Shown: positions 51,037-58,557 of the stretch, piece by piece | Position numbering within the stretch: position 1 is the stretch's first letter | Layout: each line of letters opens with the position of its first letter | DNA from: DASXBJ01 sp036491755 | GTDB taxonomy: Bacteria > Chloroflexota > Dormibacteria > Dormibacterales > Dormibacteraceae | DNA: 64,000 bases | Direction: 5' to 3' | Assembly (NCBI GenBank): GCA_036491755.1 | Contig: DASXBJ010000021.1 | Span: 1 to 64,000 of the forward strand | Notes under the pieces: generated by a model | What the model was told of the DNA's origin: nothing | Database searches by the model: none | The model's input: the letters and a program-made list of their open reading frames with translations, nothing else | Position numbers and translations under genes: made by a program

Positions 51037-51605
51037 CGCGAGCGGGCCATCCGGATGAACTCACGATGCAGGCGGAGGTCGTTCGTCAGCTCGGGATGAA
51101 AGCAGAGAGCGACGATCCGCCCCTGCCGCAGCGCGACGGGATGGCCGTCATGCAACGCGATAACCTCAGCGCCTCCCGCCGACTCGACGAGCGGCGCGCG
51201 GATGAAGACGCCCGGGAACGGCTTGCCCTCCAGGCCGTCGATCTGCAGCGGGGCTTCGAAGCTGTCGACCTGGCGCCCATACCCGTTGCGCCGCACGGCG
51301 ATGTCGAGAAGGCCCATGCCCTTCTGGTCGGCCATGCCGTCGCTGATGTCCCGCGCGAGCACGATCATTCCCGCGCAGGTGACCAGCGCCGCGAGACCCT
51401 GCTGAAGCGCTGCGCGCAGCGGCTCGAGCAACCCAACGCGCTCCATGAGCATCGTCATCGTCGTGCTCTCGCCGCCCGGGATGACAATCCCATCGAGTCC
51501 CTCGAGGTCCCCCGTGTCTCGGACGAGCCTCGTCTGCACGCCCGAGGCCTCGAGTGCACGAACGTGCTCGGCGAAGGCACCCTGCATCGCGAGCACTCCG
51601 ATCAA
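51033..51605 (-). CDS. pdxT: Pyridoxal 5'-phosphate synthase glutaminase subunit
   Basis: 190 residues. Class I glutaminase delivering ammonia to PdxS. N-terminus IGVLAMQGAFAEHV, IPGGESTTMTMLM, catalytic Cys in LVTCAGMIVLA, and His/Glu in LCFHPELTNDLRLH. The open frame extends upstream to 51812, but TTG 51605 gives the normal family start and lies 73 nt after the pdxS stop, so I use it. Confidence 0.93.
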   Translation of the reverse strand: MIGVLAMQGAFAEHVRALEASGVQTRLVRDTGDLEGLDGIVIPGGESTTMTMLMERVGLLEPLRAALQQGLAALVTCAGMIVLARDISDGMADQKGMGLLDIAVRRNGYGRQVDSFEAPLQIDGLEGKPFPGVFIRAPLVESAGGAEVIALHDGHPVALRQGRIVALCFHPELTNDLRLHREFIRMARSR

Positions 51606-51678
51606 GGTTGGCGCGCGGCCGGTGGTTTTACTACCTGCGCCCTGCGCGCGCCCGGCGCGGCTCGCGGACCGAGAGGAG

Positions 51679-52596
51679 CTACCAGCCTCTGGCAGCGAGC
51701 AGCTCTTCTTTGGGAATGGCCGGGATCTCGATACCGCGCATGGCCTTCCCCAAACCCGCGGAGACCTCCGCGAGAACCTCCGGCTTGGCGTAGTAGGTCG
51801 TGGCCGCGACAATCGCCTTGGCCATCAGCAACGGGTCCTCGCTCTTGAAGATTCCCGAGCCGACGAACACTCCGTCGACGCCGAGCTGCATCATCAGAGC
51901 CGCGTCGGCCGGCGTGGCGATGCCGCCGGCTGCGAAGTTGACGACCGGCAGCCGCCCCAACTTCTGGCACTCCGCCAGAACGTCGACCGGAGCACCGAGC
52001 AGCTTCGCCTCGTGCACCAGCTCAGCGTGGTTCATGCCCTGGAGCTTGCGGATGCCGGCGTTGACCGCGCGCGCGTGGCGCACAGCCTCGACGACGTTGC
52101 CTGTGCCCGCCTCGCCCTTCGTACGGATCATCGCCGCGCCTTCGGCGATGCGGCGCGTCGCCTCGCCAAGGTCCCGGCAGCCGCACACGAACGGCACCCG
52201 AAACGGGTGCTTGTCGATGTGGTTTTCCTCGTCGGCCGGGGTGAGCACCTCCGACTCGTCGATGTAATCGATGCCGAGCTGCTGGAGGATCTGCGCCTCG
52301 ACGAAATGCCCGATGCGGCACTTGGCCATGACCGGGATCGTGACCGCCTCCATGATCGAGCGGATGAGATGCGGGTCGGACATCCGCGCCACGCCGCCCT
52401 CCTTGCGGATATCAGCGGGCACGCGCTCCAGCGCCATCACGGCGCACGCGCCGGCGTCCTGCGCGATCTTGGCGTGCTCCGCCGTGACGACGTCCATGAT
52501 CACGCCGCCCTTGAGCATCTGGGCAAGACCGGCCTTGACCTTGAACGAGCCCTTCACGGCGCCGTTTCCACCACGTGAACCATTGCGTTCGGCCAC
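51679..52596 (-). CDS. pdxS: Pyridoxal 5'-phosphate synthase subunit PdxS
   Basis: 305 residues. Makes PLP from ribose-5-phosphate, glyceraldehyde-3-phosphate and ammonia. GGVIMDVVTAEHAKIAQDAG, VMALERVPADIRKEGGVARM, the catalytic Lys in VMAKCRIGHFVEAQIL, and FAAGGIATPADAALMMQLG. The open frame continues far upstream, but GTG 52596 is chosen: TAGAAT stands 7 nt before it and the N-terminus then matches the family. Confidence 0.95.
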   Translation of the reverse strand: MAERNGSRGGNGAVKGSFKVKAGLAQMLKGGVIMDVVTAEHAKIAQDAGACAVMALERVPADIRKEGGVARMSDPHLIRSIMEAVTIPVMAKCRIGHFVEAQILQQLGIDYIDESEVLTPADEENHIDKHPFRVPFVCGCRDLGEATRRIAEGAAMIRTKGEAGTGNVVEAVRHARAVNAGIRKLQGMNHAELVHEAKLLGAPVDVLAECQKLGRLPVVNFAAGGIATPADAALMMQLGVDGVFVGSGIFKSEDPLLMAKAIVAATTYYAKPEVLAEVSAGLGKAMRGIEIPAIPKEELLAARGW

Positions 52597-52603
52597 GCCC
52601 GAA

Positions 52604-52609
52604 ATTCTA
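52604..52609 (-). promoter_or_regulatory. -10 box of the pdxS-pdxT run
   Basis: TAGAAT on the minus strand, 7 nt before GTG 52596. Same hexamer as the dehydrogenase promoter at 6126. Confidence 0.55.
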
Positions 52610-52625
52610 CGCCTGGGGTGTCGGG

Positions 52626-53183
52626 CTAAAGCCTTTCGAGAACCAGGGTGCGCTTCGAGGAGTACTCCTGGTCGGAGAGCAGGCCATCCCGGTGCAGCCG
52701 GGTCAGCATGTCCATCTCCTCGAGGACGTCCAAGAGCGGGGCCATCGTGCGGCGCGCCAGGTAAGCCTGGGAAGCGGTGCCCGCGTCCTCGCCCCGGGCG
52801 TCGAACTCGCGGATGAAGAACAGCGCCTTGACGGCAGAGAACGGGATGCCGAGCTTGCGGATGGGGCTGTCGGTTTGCTCCGCATGGAGGTGGAGGACCA
52901 CGCCGTACCGATGCCGCTCCAGCGTGCCGTCGAGGTGGCCACGCAGCACCTCGCCGTCGAGAAACCGGATCGCCACCTTGCGCGTGGGCGTGTCGGCGAG
53001 GTCTTTGTCCCGGGGGAGCTCGACCCACTTGACAGCCGTGAGCGGGATCCAGGCCGTTTCGTTGTTCTCCAGGCCGCCGGCGTCGTCGACGTCGACCAGG
53101 AAGTCTGGCTCGTCGAAGTCCAGGTCCCGAGCAAGGCCTTCCAGGGTTTCGTCGTCGAAGAAGCGCACGACTACCTTGGCCAT
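52626..53183 (-). CDS. Duplicated-domain protein with C-terminal SHOCT-like helix
   Basis: 185 residues. Two similar halves: VVVRFFDDETLEGL ... WIPLTAVKWVEL, then VAIRFLDGEVLRGH ... GIPFSAVKALFF, so a roughly 65-residue beta-rich unit is duplicated. The C-terminus (LDVLEEMDMLTRLHRDGLLS, then QEYSSKRTLVLERL) fits the SHOCT oligomerisation motif. No enzyme motif. ATG 53183 has TACAGT 9 nt upstream. Function unknown; the unit recalls PilZ-like or DUF6982-like modules, not proven. Confidence 0.72.
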   Translation of the reverse strand: MAKVVVRFFDDETLEGLARDLDFDEPDFLVDVDDAGGLENNETAWIPLTAVKWVELPRDKDLADTPTRKVAIRFLDGEVLRGHLDGTLERHRYGVVLHLHAEQTDSPIRKLGIPFSAVKALFFIREFDARGEDAGTASQAYLARRTMAPLLDVLEEMDMLTRLHRDGLLSDQEYSSKRTLVLERL

Positions 53184-53192
53184 TTCACACCT

Positions 53193-53198
53193 ACTGTA
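53193..53198 (-). promoter_or_regulatory. -10 box of the duplicated-domain gene
   Basis: TACAGT on the minus strand, 9 nt before ATG 53183, located in the 22-nt gap after the sigma factor stop. Confidence 0.45.
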
Positions 53199-53205
53199 CT
53201 AACCC

Positions 53206-54054
53206 TCATTTCTTCACTCTCCTGCGGGGTCGCGCCGGATCGGCAGGGTTCGCCTTCGGGCTTGCCTTGATCTCCACGGGCGACCGAGTCCGCCGGCGCC
53301 CGATCCGACGAGCGCATTTGACGCAAACCGCTATGTGCTGCCGGACGGCCTCCGCCTGAGGCCGCCTGAGCTTGCCCGCGAGGTAGGGGGCCAGCAGCGG
53401 CACGGCCTCCTCGTGGGTGAGCTCGCCCTCGGATTCGGCGGCAAGGAACTCCTCCTTGAAGCGCAGACGGGCCCGGTAGAGCAGGGTCTCGACCGCGCTC
53501 TCGGACATCTTGAGAGTCTGGGCGATCTGGCGGTAGCTCATGTCCTGGAGCTCGCGGAGGGTGAGGACAAGCCTGTACTTCTCGGGCAGCCGCTGGGCCA
53601 CCTTCCAGACCTGGCGGCGTGTTTCGTTGGATTCCTGGACCTGCACCGGGTCGAAGCCACGCGCGGTCGAGGGCAGGCCGGCCATGAGCTCGGTCTCGTC
53701 CTCATCCGTGCCTCCGTCCGCCCTGAGGTCGCGCTGGCGCCTGCGCAACTCGTCGAAGCACAGGTTCCGGGCCACCGTGTGCACCCAGCCGCCGAAGTTG
53801 AATGAGTCGTCAACCCGGTCCATCATCCGCAGGGCCTTCATGAAGGTCTCCTGGGCGATGTCCTCGGCCAGCAGCGCGTCGCCCAGCTTCCGGCGCACCA
53901 GCCGGTAGATCGACGCGACATACCGCCGGTGGAGCTCCTCGAACGCCTGCGTGTCGCCGTTGCGATACGCCCTGACGAGATCAACGTCCGTCGCCTCGAC
54001 CTCCGAGCGGTCGATGTTCCTTTTTTCTCCGGGCTCGGTGCCTTCTACGTCCAT
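53206..54054 (-). CDS. ECF-type sigma-70 factor with C-terminal zinc-finger-like tail
   Basis: 282 residues. Region 2 (LVRAYRNGDTQAFEELHRRY, AEDIAQETFMKALR, FGGWVHTVARNLCFDELRRR) and region 4 (LPEKYRLVLTLRELQDMSYR, MSESAVETLLYRARLRFKEE) are clear. The tail carries LLAPYLAGKLRRPQAEAVRQ followed by HIAVCVKCARR. This has the Hx3Cx2C core of anti-sigma zf-HC2 domains, without the usual first Cys. It ends in a basic Pro-rich stretch. No separate anti-sigma gene is adjacent. ATG 54054 is used; it overlaps the glycerate kinase gene by 10 nt. Confidence 0.88.
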   Translation of the reverse strand: MDVEGTEPGEKRNIDRSEVEATDVDLVRAYRNGDTQAFEELHRRYVASIYRLVRRKLGDALLAEDIAQETFMKALRMMDRVDDSFNFGGWVHTVARNLCFDELRRRQRDLRADGGTDEDETELMAGLPSTARGFDPVQVQESNETRRQVWKVAQRLPEKYRLVLTLRELQDMSYRQIAQTLKMSESAVETLLYRARLRFKEEFLAAESEGELTHEEAVPLLAPYLAGKLRRPQAEAVRQHIAVCVKCARRIGRRRTRSPVEIKASPKANPADPARPRRRVKK

Positions 54055-55181
54055 GGGTGCGCTCGGCAGGCTACTACGGCGGCCCGCGTTAACAGCAAAT
54101 CTGGCGCATCCGCGCTCTGTTCTTGATCTTGACCCTCCTCTCCGAGCGTCACGACGGATGTGACGCCCAGCTTGTTCAACGCCTCCCATCCCGGGCCCTT
54201 GCTGCCGGCCAGCAGAAGCACCGGTACACCGGCGGCATGTGCCCTCCTCGCCACCTCGCCAGGGGCCTTGCCGGAAGCCGTCTGCTCGTCGGCCCGGCCC
54301 TCACCGGTGATCACCAGCGAGGCCCCCTGGAGCGCCTGGTCGAAGCCGGCGGCATCGACCACCAGGGGAGCCCCCGGCACGAGCTCCGCGCCGAGGAACG
54401 CGACCAGGCCGGCGCCGGCCCCGCCCGCCGCCCCGGCGCCCGGAAGATCCCTCACCCGACGGCCGAGGTAGCGTTCGACGACCTCGGCGAAATTGGCGAG
54501 TGCCTCGTCCAGCCGGCTCACCATGTCGGGGTCGGCGCCCTTTTGCGGGCCGTATACAGCGCTGGCGCCCCGGGGCCCGGTCAGCGGGTTGCTCACGTCA
54601 CAGGCCACCTGGACCGCGACCGTTTGCCAGACTCGGTCGAAACCGGAAAGGTCGATGGCTGCGAGGCGGATGAGCGCCGCGCCGCCGCGCTCCAGCTCCC
54701 TGCCGTGCGCATCGAGCAGGCGATAGCCGAGCGCCTGGGCCATCCCGGCGCCGCCGTCGTTCGTGGCGGACCCGCCGATGCCGGCGAGCACCCGCCCAAC
54801 GCCGCCCACGCTCTCTCGGGCGGCGACCAGGACCTGGCCGAAACCGTACGTCGAAGCCCGCATCGGATCGCGCCGCTCAGGGGCGATCAGCGCCAGGCCG
54901 CTGCTGGCCGCCAGCTCGACCACCGCGGTTCGGCCGGGTGGGACCAGTCCAAAACGGGCGTCGACCGGATCGCCGAGCGGTCCCTCCACGCGAATCGAGC
55001 GGAGCTCGCCGTGCAGCGCGCTGACGAGAGCCTCTGCGGTGCCGTCACCGCCGTCCGCGACCGGGACCTCAACGATGTCCGCGTCGGGAAACACCTGGCG
55101 CACGCCGCGTGCAATGGCCGCTGCGGCTTGCGGGGCGGTGAGGGTGCCCTTAAAGGCGTTGGGCGCGACGACGACCTTCAT
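54045..55181 (-). CDS. Glycerate kinase (GlxK/GarK family)
   Basis: 378 residues. MKVVVAPNAFKGTLTA at the N-terminus, VPVADGGDGTAEAL, GIGGSATNDGGAGMAQALGY, DVSNPLTGPRGASAVYGPQK and VITGEGRADEQTASGKAPG. Phosphorylates glycerate to 2- (or 3-) phosphoglycerate. Could act with the hydroxyacid dehydrogenase at 27713. ATG 55181 gives the family N-terminus. Runs directly into the sigma factor gene. Confidence 0.93.
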   Translation of the reverse strand: MKVVVAPNAFKGTLTAPQAAAAIARGVRQVFPDADIVEVPVADGGDGTAEALVSALHGELRSIRVEGPLGDPVDARFGLVPPGRTAVVELAASSGLALIAPERRDPMRASTYGFGQVLVAARESVGGVGRVLAGIGGSATNDGGAGMAQALGYRLLDAHGRELERGGAALIRLAAIDLSGFDRVWQTVAVQVACDVSNPLTGPRGASAVYGPQKGADPDMVSRLDEALANFAEVVERYLGRRVRDLPGAGAAGGAGAGLVAFLGAELVPGAPLVVDAAGFDQALQGASLVITGEGRADEQTASGKAPGEVARRAHAAGVPVLLLAGSKGPGWEALNKLGVTSVVTLGEEGQDQEQSADAPDLLLTRAAVVACRAHPWT

Positions 55182-55243
55182 CGCCGCCAATGATGGCTAC
55201 CGGCGCCGGATCAGGGTCCAGGGTGACAGGAGCGGATCATGCT

Positions 55244-56218
55244 TCACCGCGCCGAATAGACCGGAAGGGTCCAGTCCTTGTATTTGGGCAGGTCACCGCG
55301 CACGGCGCCAAAGTAGATGTTCTGGAGCTCCTGCGTGAACTCCCCCACCCGCCCATTGCCAATCGGCCTGCGGTCGACCTCGATCACAGGCGATACCTGG
55401 GCGCCAGTGCCGCAGAGCAGCAGCTCCTCGCACGTGTAGAGCTCGGTCCGGTCGATGCTGCGCTCCACCATCGGCAAACCCAGCTCATCCTTGATGAGCT
55501 TCATCAACAAGGTGCGGGTCACGCCTTCGAGAATGTCATCGGTCACCGGCGGAGTGACGAAAGCGCCGTCCTTGTACATGAACAGGTTCTCAGCCGAACC
55601 CTCTGAGACATGGCCGTCGACAGCCAGCACGATCGCCTCGTCGAATCCGCTCTCGACCGCCTCCGACTTCGCCAGCGCCGACTGCGCGTACGAGCCGGTG
55701 ACCTTGGCTCGAGCCGGCAGAGACTGGTCGGGAACGCGGCGCCAGCTGCTGACCATGCAGCGGATGCCCGACTCGACCTCGACGTAGTTGCCGAACGGGA
55801 TGGCGTAGATGAAGAAGGAGTGGTTGAGGTTGTGCAGGCGCACTCCGATGTCCTCGCTTGACGCGTAGAGCAGCGGACGCACGTACACATCCGCCTTGAA
55901 CTCATTGCGGCGTAACAGCTCGATGGTGAAGTTGACCAGCTCTTCGGTCGAGAAGGGAAGCTTCATCCGCATCACGTTGGCCGAGCGCTTCATGCGCTCG
56001 TAGTGCGCCACCGGCTCGAGGAGGAACAGCTGCTCCTGCTTGGCGTTCCAGTACGCCCGGATGCCCTCGAAGACGCCGGTGCCGTAATGAAGCGCATGGG
56101 TCATGAGGCCTAGCCTCGCGTCGTTGTAGCGGGTGAACTCACCCTCGTAGAACACCCAGGTGTTCGGGTGCGGGGCGGCCTTCTTGGCGGCGGCTTTCGA
56201 CTTCGTGTCCACGCCCAT
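55244..56218 (-). CDS. ilvE: Branched-chain amino acid aminotransferase
   Basis: 324 residues, fold-type IV PLP enzyme. ALHYGTGVFEGIRAYW, VYVRPLLYASSEDIGV, PLP lysine region KVTGSYAQSALAKSEA, DEAIVLAVDGHVSEGSAENL and CEELLLCGTGAQVSPVIEVD. Last step of Ile, Val and Leu synthesis. An N-terminal Lys/Ala stretch precedes the domain. ATG 56218 has TAAACT 9 nt upstream. Confidence 0.94.
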   Translation of the reverse strand: MGVDTKSKAAAKKAAPHPNTWVFYEGEFTRYNDARLGLMTHALHYGTGVFEGIRAYWNAKQEQLFLLEPVAHYERMKRSANVMRMKLPFSTEELVNFTIELLRRNEFKADVYVRPLLYASSEDIGVRLHNLNHSFFIYAIPFGNYVEVESGIRCMVSSWRRVPDQSLPARAKVTGSYAQSALAKSEAVESGFDEAIVLAVDGHVSEGSAENLFMYKDGAFVTPPVTDDILEGVTRTLLMKLIKDELGLPMVERSIDRTELYTCEELLLCGTGAQVSPVIEVDRRPIGNGRVGEFTQELQNIYFGAVRGDLPKYKDWTLPVYSAR

Positions 56219-56227
56219 CTCGACCTA

Positions 56228-56233
56228 AGTTTA
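56228..56233 (-). promoter_or_regulatory. -10 box of ilvE
   Basis: TAAACT on the minus strand, 9 nt before ATG 56218. The rest of the 106-nt spacer to 56325 holds a GC-rich hairpin (TCCCCG-cgag-CGGGGA) and no gene. Confidence 0.5.
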
Positions 56234-56324
56234 GGCCGGAACCTGCGCCACGACCTGCCCCCGCGCGGCCGGTCGCCACGCGGGTGGCACCCTCCCCGCG
56301 AGCGGGGAAGGCTCGGCTTCTGCT

Positions 56325-56717
56325 ATGAATCGCGACGTGAGCGTTTACGGCATCATCGCCGACCTGCGCCGCGAGCACCCGACCCCGTCGGGAATGGAAA
56401 CGCTTGACATGGTCGTGGCCGAGCTGGGCAAGAGTCGCGACAACCTCAAGGAGGCTGTCACGGCCCTCGAGGGCCGCTCGCTGCCTCCCGGCGGCAAGCC
56501 TGTGCTCGAGGCGCTGATCCAGCGTGCACGCCAAGAGGGCGTTTACGACGTCGACTACGGTCCGGATCCCTACGACCGCCCGCCGGCCGAACCGCTCGAC
56601 GAGGCGACGGCCGGAATCGGCGCGCTGCTTGCGGTGTCGTCGGTGGTCGGGCTGGCGCTCGCAATCGCAGCCATGGTCGCCGGACTGAACCAGATTCTCA
56701 ATCAGCCCAGTGGCTGA
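56325..56717 (+). CDS. Small protein with C-terminal membrane helix
   Basis: 130 residues. A soluble, mostly helical N-terminal part (YGIIADLRREHPTPSGMETL, LGKSRDNLKEAVTALEG) is followed by an acidic Pro/Tyr patch (YDVDYGPDPYDRPPAEP) and a C-terminal helix (LLAVSSVVGLALAIAAMVAG). No family recognised. ATG 56325. Its end overlaps the yajQ start by 8 nt, so the two are coexpressed. Confidence 0.68.
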   Translation: MNRDVSVYGIIADLRREHPTPSGMETLDMVVAELGKSRDNLKEAVTALEGRSLPPGGKPVLEALIQRARQEGVYDVDYGPDPYDRPPAEPLDEATAGIGALLAVSSVVGLALAIAAMVAGLNQILNQPSG

Positions 56718-57201
56718 GTTCTCGTTCGACGTCGTCTCGGAGTTCGACGCCGCCGAGCTGACCAACTCGCTCGACCAGGCACGCCGCGAGGTCGCGACCC
56801 GCTATGACTTCAAGGACACGCAGACCGCTTACGACCATCGCGACGACGTGATCGTGATCGAGTCGGCCAGCGAGGAGCGCGCGAAGGCGGCCCTCCAGGT
56901 GCTGCGGGAGAAGGCGGCGCGCCGCCAGCTTTCACCGAAGCTGTTCCAGGCCGGCGATCCGAAGACGATCGGCAAGGGACGCGGGCAGATCGAGGTGCAG
57001 CTCAACGCGGGAATCACTGACGACATCGCGCGCGACCTGCGCAAGCGAATCCAGAATGTGACGCCAAAGGTGCAGGTTCGCATCCAGGGCGACCAGCTTC
57101 GCGTGGTCGGCAAGGACAAGGACACACTGCAGGTCGTGATCAAGGCTTTACGTGAAGCCGAGGACATCCCGGTTCCTCTGCAGTTCACCAATTACCGCTA
57201 G
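56710..57201 (+). CDS. yajQ: YajQ-family nucleotide-binding protein
   Basis: 163 residues. FSFDVVSEFDAAELTNSLDQ, RYDFKDTQTAYD, SPKLFQAGDPKTIGKG and RKRIQNVTPKVQVRIQGDQL cover the whole family. Some members bind c-di-GMP and alter transcription. A GGDEF protein with intact active site is at 22297, making a signalling link possible. GTG start. Confidence 0.92.
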   Translation: MAEFSFDVVSEFDAAELTNSLDQARREVATRYDFKDTQTAYDHRDDVIVIESASEERAKAALQVLREKAARRQLSPKLFQAGDPKTIGKGRGQIEVQLNAGITDDIARDLRKRIQNVTPKVQVRIQGDQLRVVGKDKDTLQVVIKALREAEDIPVPLQFTNYR

Positions 57202-57216
57202 AGCGGCCTCCGCGCG

Positions 57217-57930
57217 ATGAACGGCGCGGCGATCATCCCCGCCATCGACATCCTCGACGGCCGCTGCGTGCGCCTGCTGCGCGGCGATTACGAAAAGGTG
57301 ACCATTTACGCCGATCACCCGCTCGAGGTGTCGGAGCTCTTCGCCGAGGCCGGGGCCAGGCGCGCGCACGTCGTCGACCTGGATGCGGCGCGCGGGTCCG
57401 GCGACAACACCAGCGTGATCGCATCGATGCTGCGCGGCTCCCAGCTCGAGCTGCAGGTGGCCGGCGGAGTCAGGAGCATTGAAAGGGTCAGGGCCCTGAT
57501 GGACGCCGGCGCCCATGGCGTGGTGATGGGCACTGCCGCCGTGCGCGATCCGCGCCTGCTCGAACGTTGCACGCGCGAGTATCCGGGCCGGATCCTCGCC
57601 GCGCTCGACGTGCGCGACGACCAACCGGCCGTCACAGGTTGGACCCAGACCGAGCCCATGATGATCGGCTCGCTGCTCGGCCGGTGGGACAGGCTTCCGC
57701 TGGGCGCCGTGATCCTGACCTGTATCGACCGCGACGGCACAATGTCCGGCCCCGACCTGGAGACGCTGGCCAAGGTGCGACGGATGACCGGTCTCGAATT
57801 GCAGTATTCGGGCGGAGTGTCGTCGCTCGACGAGATCAGCAAATTGGCGGCGGCGGGCGCCCAGGCCGTGATCCTCGGCAAAGCTCTCTACGAGCGGCGG
57901 TTCACGCTGGAGCAGGCGCTGGCGCTTTGA
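57217..57930 (+). CDS. hisA: ProFAR isomerase, histidine biosynthesis
   Basis: 237 residues, (beta/alpha)8 barrel. Catalytic Asp in IIPAIDILDGRCVRLLRGDY, HVVDLDAARG, VAGGVRSIERV, second Asp region LTCIDRDGTMSGPDLETLAK, YSGGVSSLDEI and GKALYERRFTLEQAL. Could also be the dual-function PriA of actinobacteria, which cannot be told apart here. Its TGA stop overlaps the lipoprotein TTG start. Confidence 0.92.
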   Translation: MNGAAIIPAIDILDGRCVRLLRGDYEKVTIYADHPLEVSELFAEAGARRAHVVDLDAARGSGDNTSVIASMLRGSQLELQVAGGVRSIERVRALMDAGAHGVVMGTAAVRDPRLLERCTREYPGRILAALDVRDDQPAVTGWTQTEPMMIGSLLGRWDRLPLGAVILTCIDRDGTMSGPDLETLAKVRRMTGLELQYSGGVSSLDEISKLAAAGAQAVILGKALYERRFTLEQALAL

Positions 57931-58319
57931 GGAGAGCAGCGCTTGTCGCCGCCGTGCTGCTGCTGATCGGCTGTGGCGGGCGCGACACTGCTGACGACCA
58001 GGGTTTGCATCAGGCCATCGCGAGCGACAAGAGCGGCTCCGAGGTGACATTTGACGCGACGGTCGTGAACGACCCGATCGAGTCCGGCGGGCACGAACGC
58101 TTCGAGGTGAAGGCGCCAACCGGGGACATGCTGGAGGTCGATCACAACACGAGCCTGGCCCAGTACGTTCCGATCCACGCCGGCGACCAGATCGTCATCC
58201 ACGGCCAGCTCTACATCGACCCTGGGCCGCACGTCGGGGTGCACTGCACTCACGCCGCCACCTCCGGCGGCTGCCCCTCCCCAGGATGGATCGAATTCGG
58301 CAACAATTACTACGAATGA
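57927..58319 (+). CDS. Lipoprotein with DUF3465-like domain
   Basis: 130 residues from TTG 57927. The signal peptide and lipobox are clear: RRAALVAAVLLLIGCGG, Cys at residue 16. The mature part (FDATVVNDPIESGGHERFEV, LEVDHNTSLAQYVPIHAGDQ, and the GVHCTHAATSG to GWIEFGNNYYE end) resembles DUF3465, an OB-like domain of unknown role. TTGA overlap with hisA and ATGA overlap with the next microORF show tight translational coupling. Confidence 0.8.
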   Translation: MRRAALVAAVLLLIGCGGRDTADDQGLHQAIASDKSGSEVTFDATVVNDPIESGGHERFEVKAPTGDMLEVDHNTSLAQYVPIHAGDQIVIHGQLYIDPGPHVGVHCTHAATSGGCPSPGWIEFGNNYYE

Positions 58320-58462
58320 GCCCATCGCCCTCGAGCTTCTTGCAGAACTTCAGGAGCGGTAGCTACGGGCCGCTCGAACGGCTTCGGGTCACCGTCAGCA
58401 ACATCCGCCGTAAGGCGGGCGGCAAGGGATGCTGCGGCAACTACGGCGACCCGGGTTGTTGA
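58316..58462 (+). CDS. 48-residue Cys-rich microprotein
   Basis: The start ATG overlaps the lipoprotein TGA as ATGA. The product is basic in the middle (GPLERLRVTVSNIRRKAGGK) and ends GCCGNYGDPGC, with three Cys in the last eleven residues. Similar CCGNYG-PGC ends occur in small uncharacterised proteins as I remember them; I cannot confirm the family. It is too short for usual gene calls. Metal or disulfide binding is possible. Confidence 0.65.
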   Translation: MSPSPSSFLQNFRSGSYGPLERLRVTVSNIRRKAGGKGCCGNYGDPGC

Positions 58463-58557
58463 ATGACCAAAGACGAGGCCCGTGCGGCCGGCCTCACGAA
58501 ATGAGCACGAAGCCGCGACCGGTTTAAGCCGCCCCGCATCGCCGGCGGCGGCCTCGG

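Noticed and set aside
51679..53028. Extended 449-residue version of pdxS
   Set aside because: The extra N-terminus is antisense to the duplicated-domain gene. GTG 52596 has TAGAAT at 7 nt and matches the family length.
56219..56324. T-box-like sequence GGGTGGCACC near ilvE, tempting as a branched-chain amino acid leader
   Set aside because: It reads on the plus strand, opposite to ilvE. On the ilvE strand the motif is GGGTGCCACC, without the UGG bulge. The spacer is too short for stem I, and a leaderless -10 already fits ilvE. The motif is near-palindromic and GC-rich, so chance is likely.
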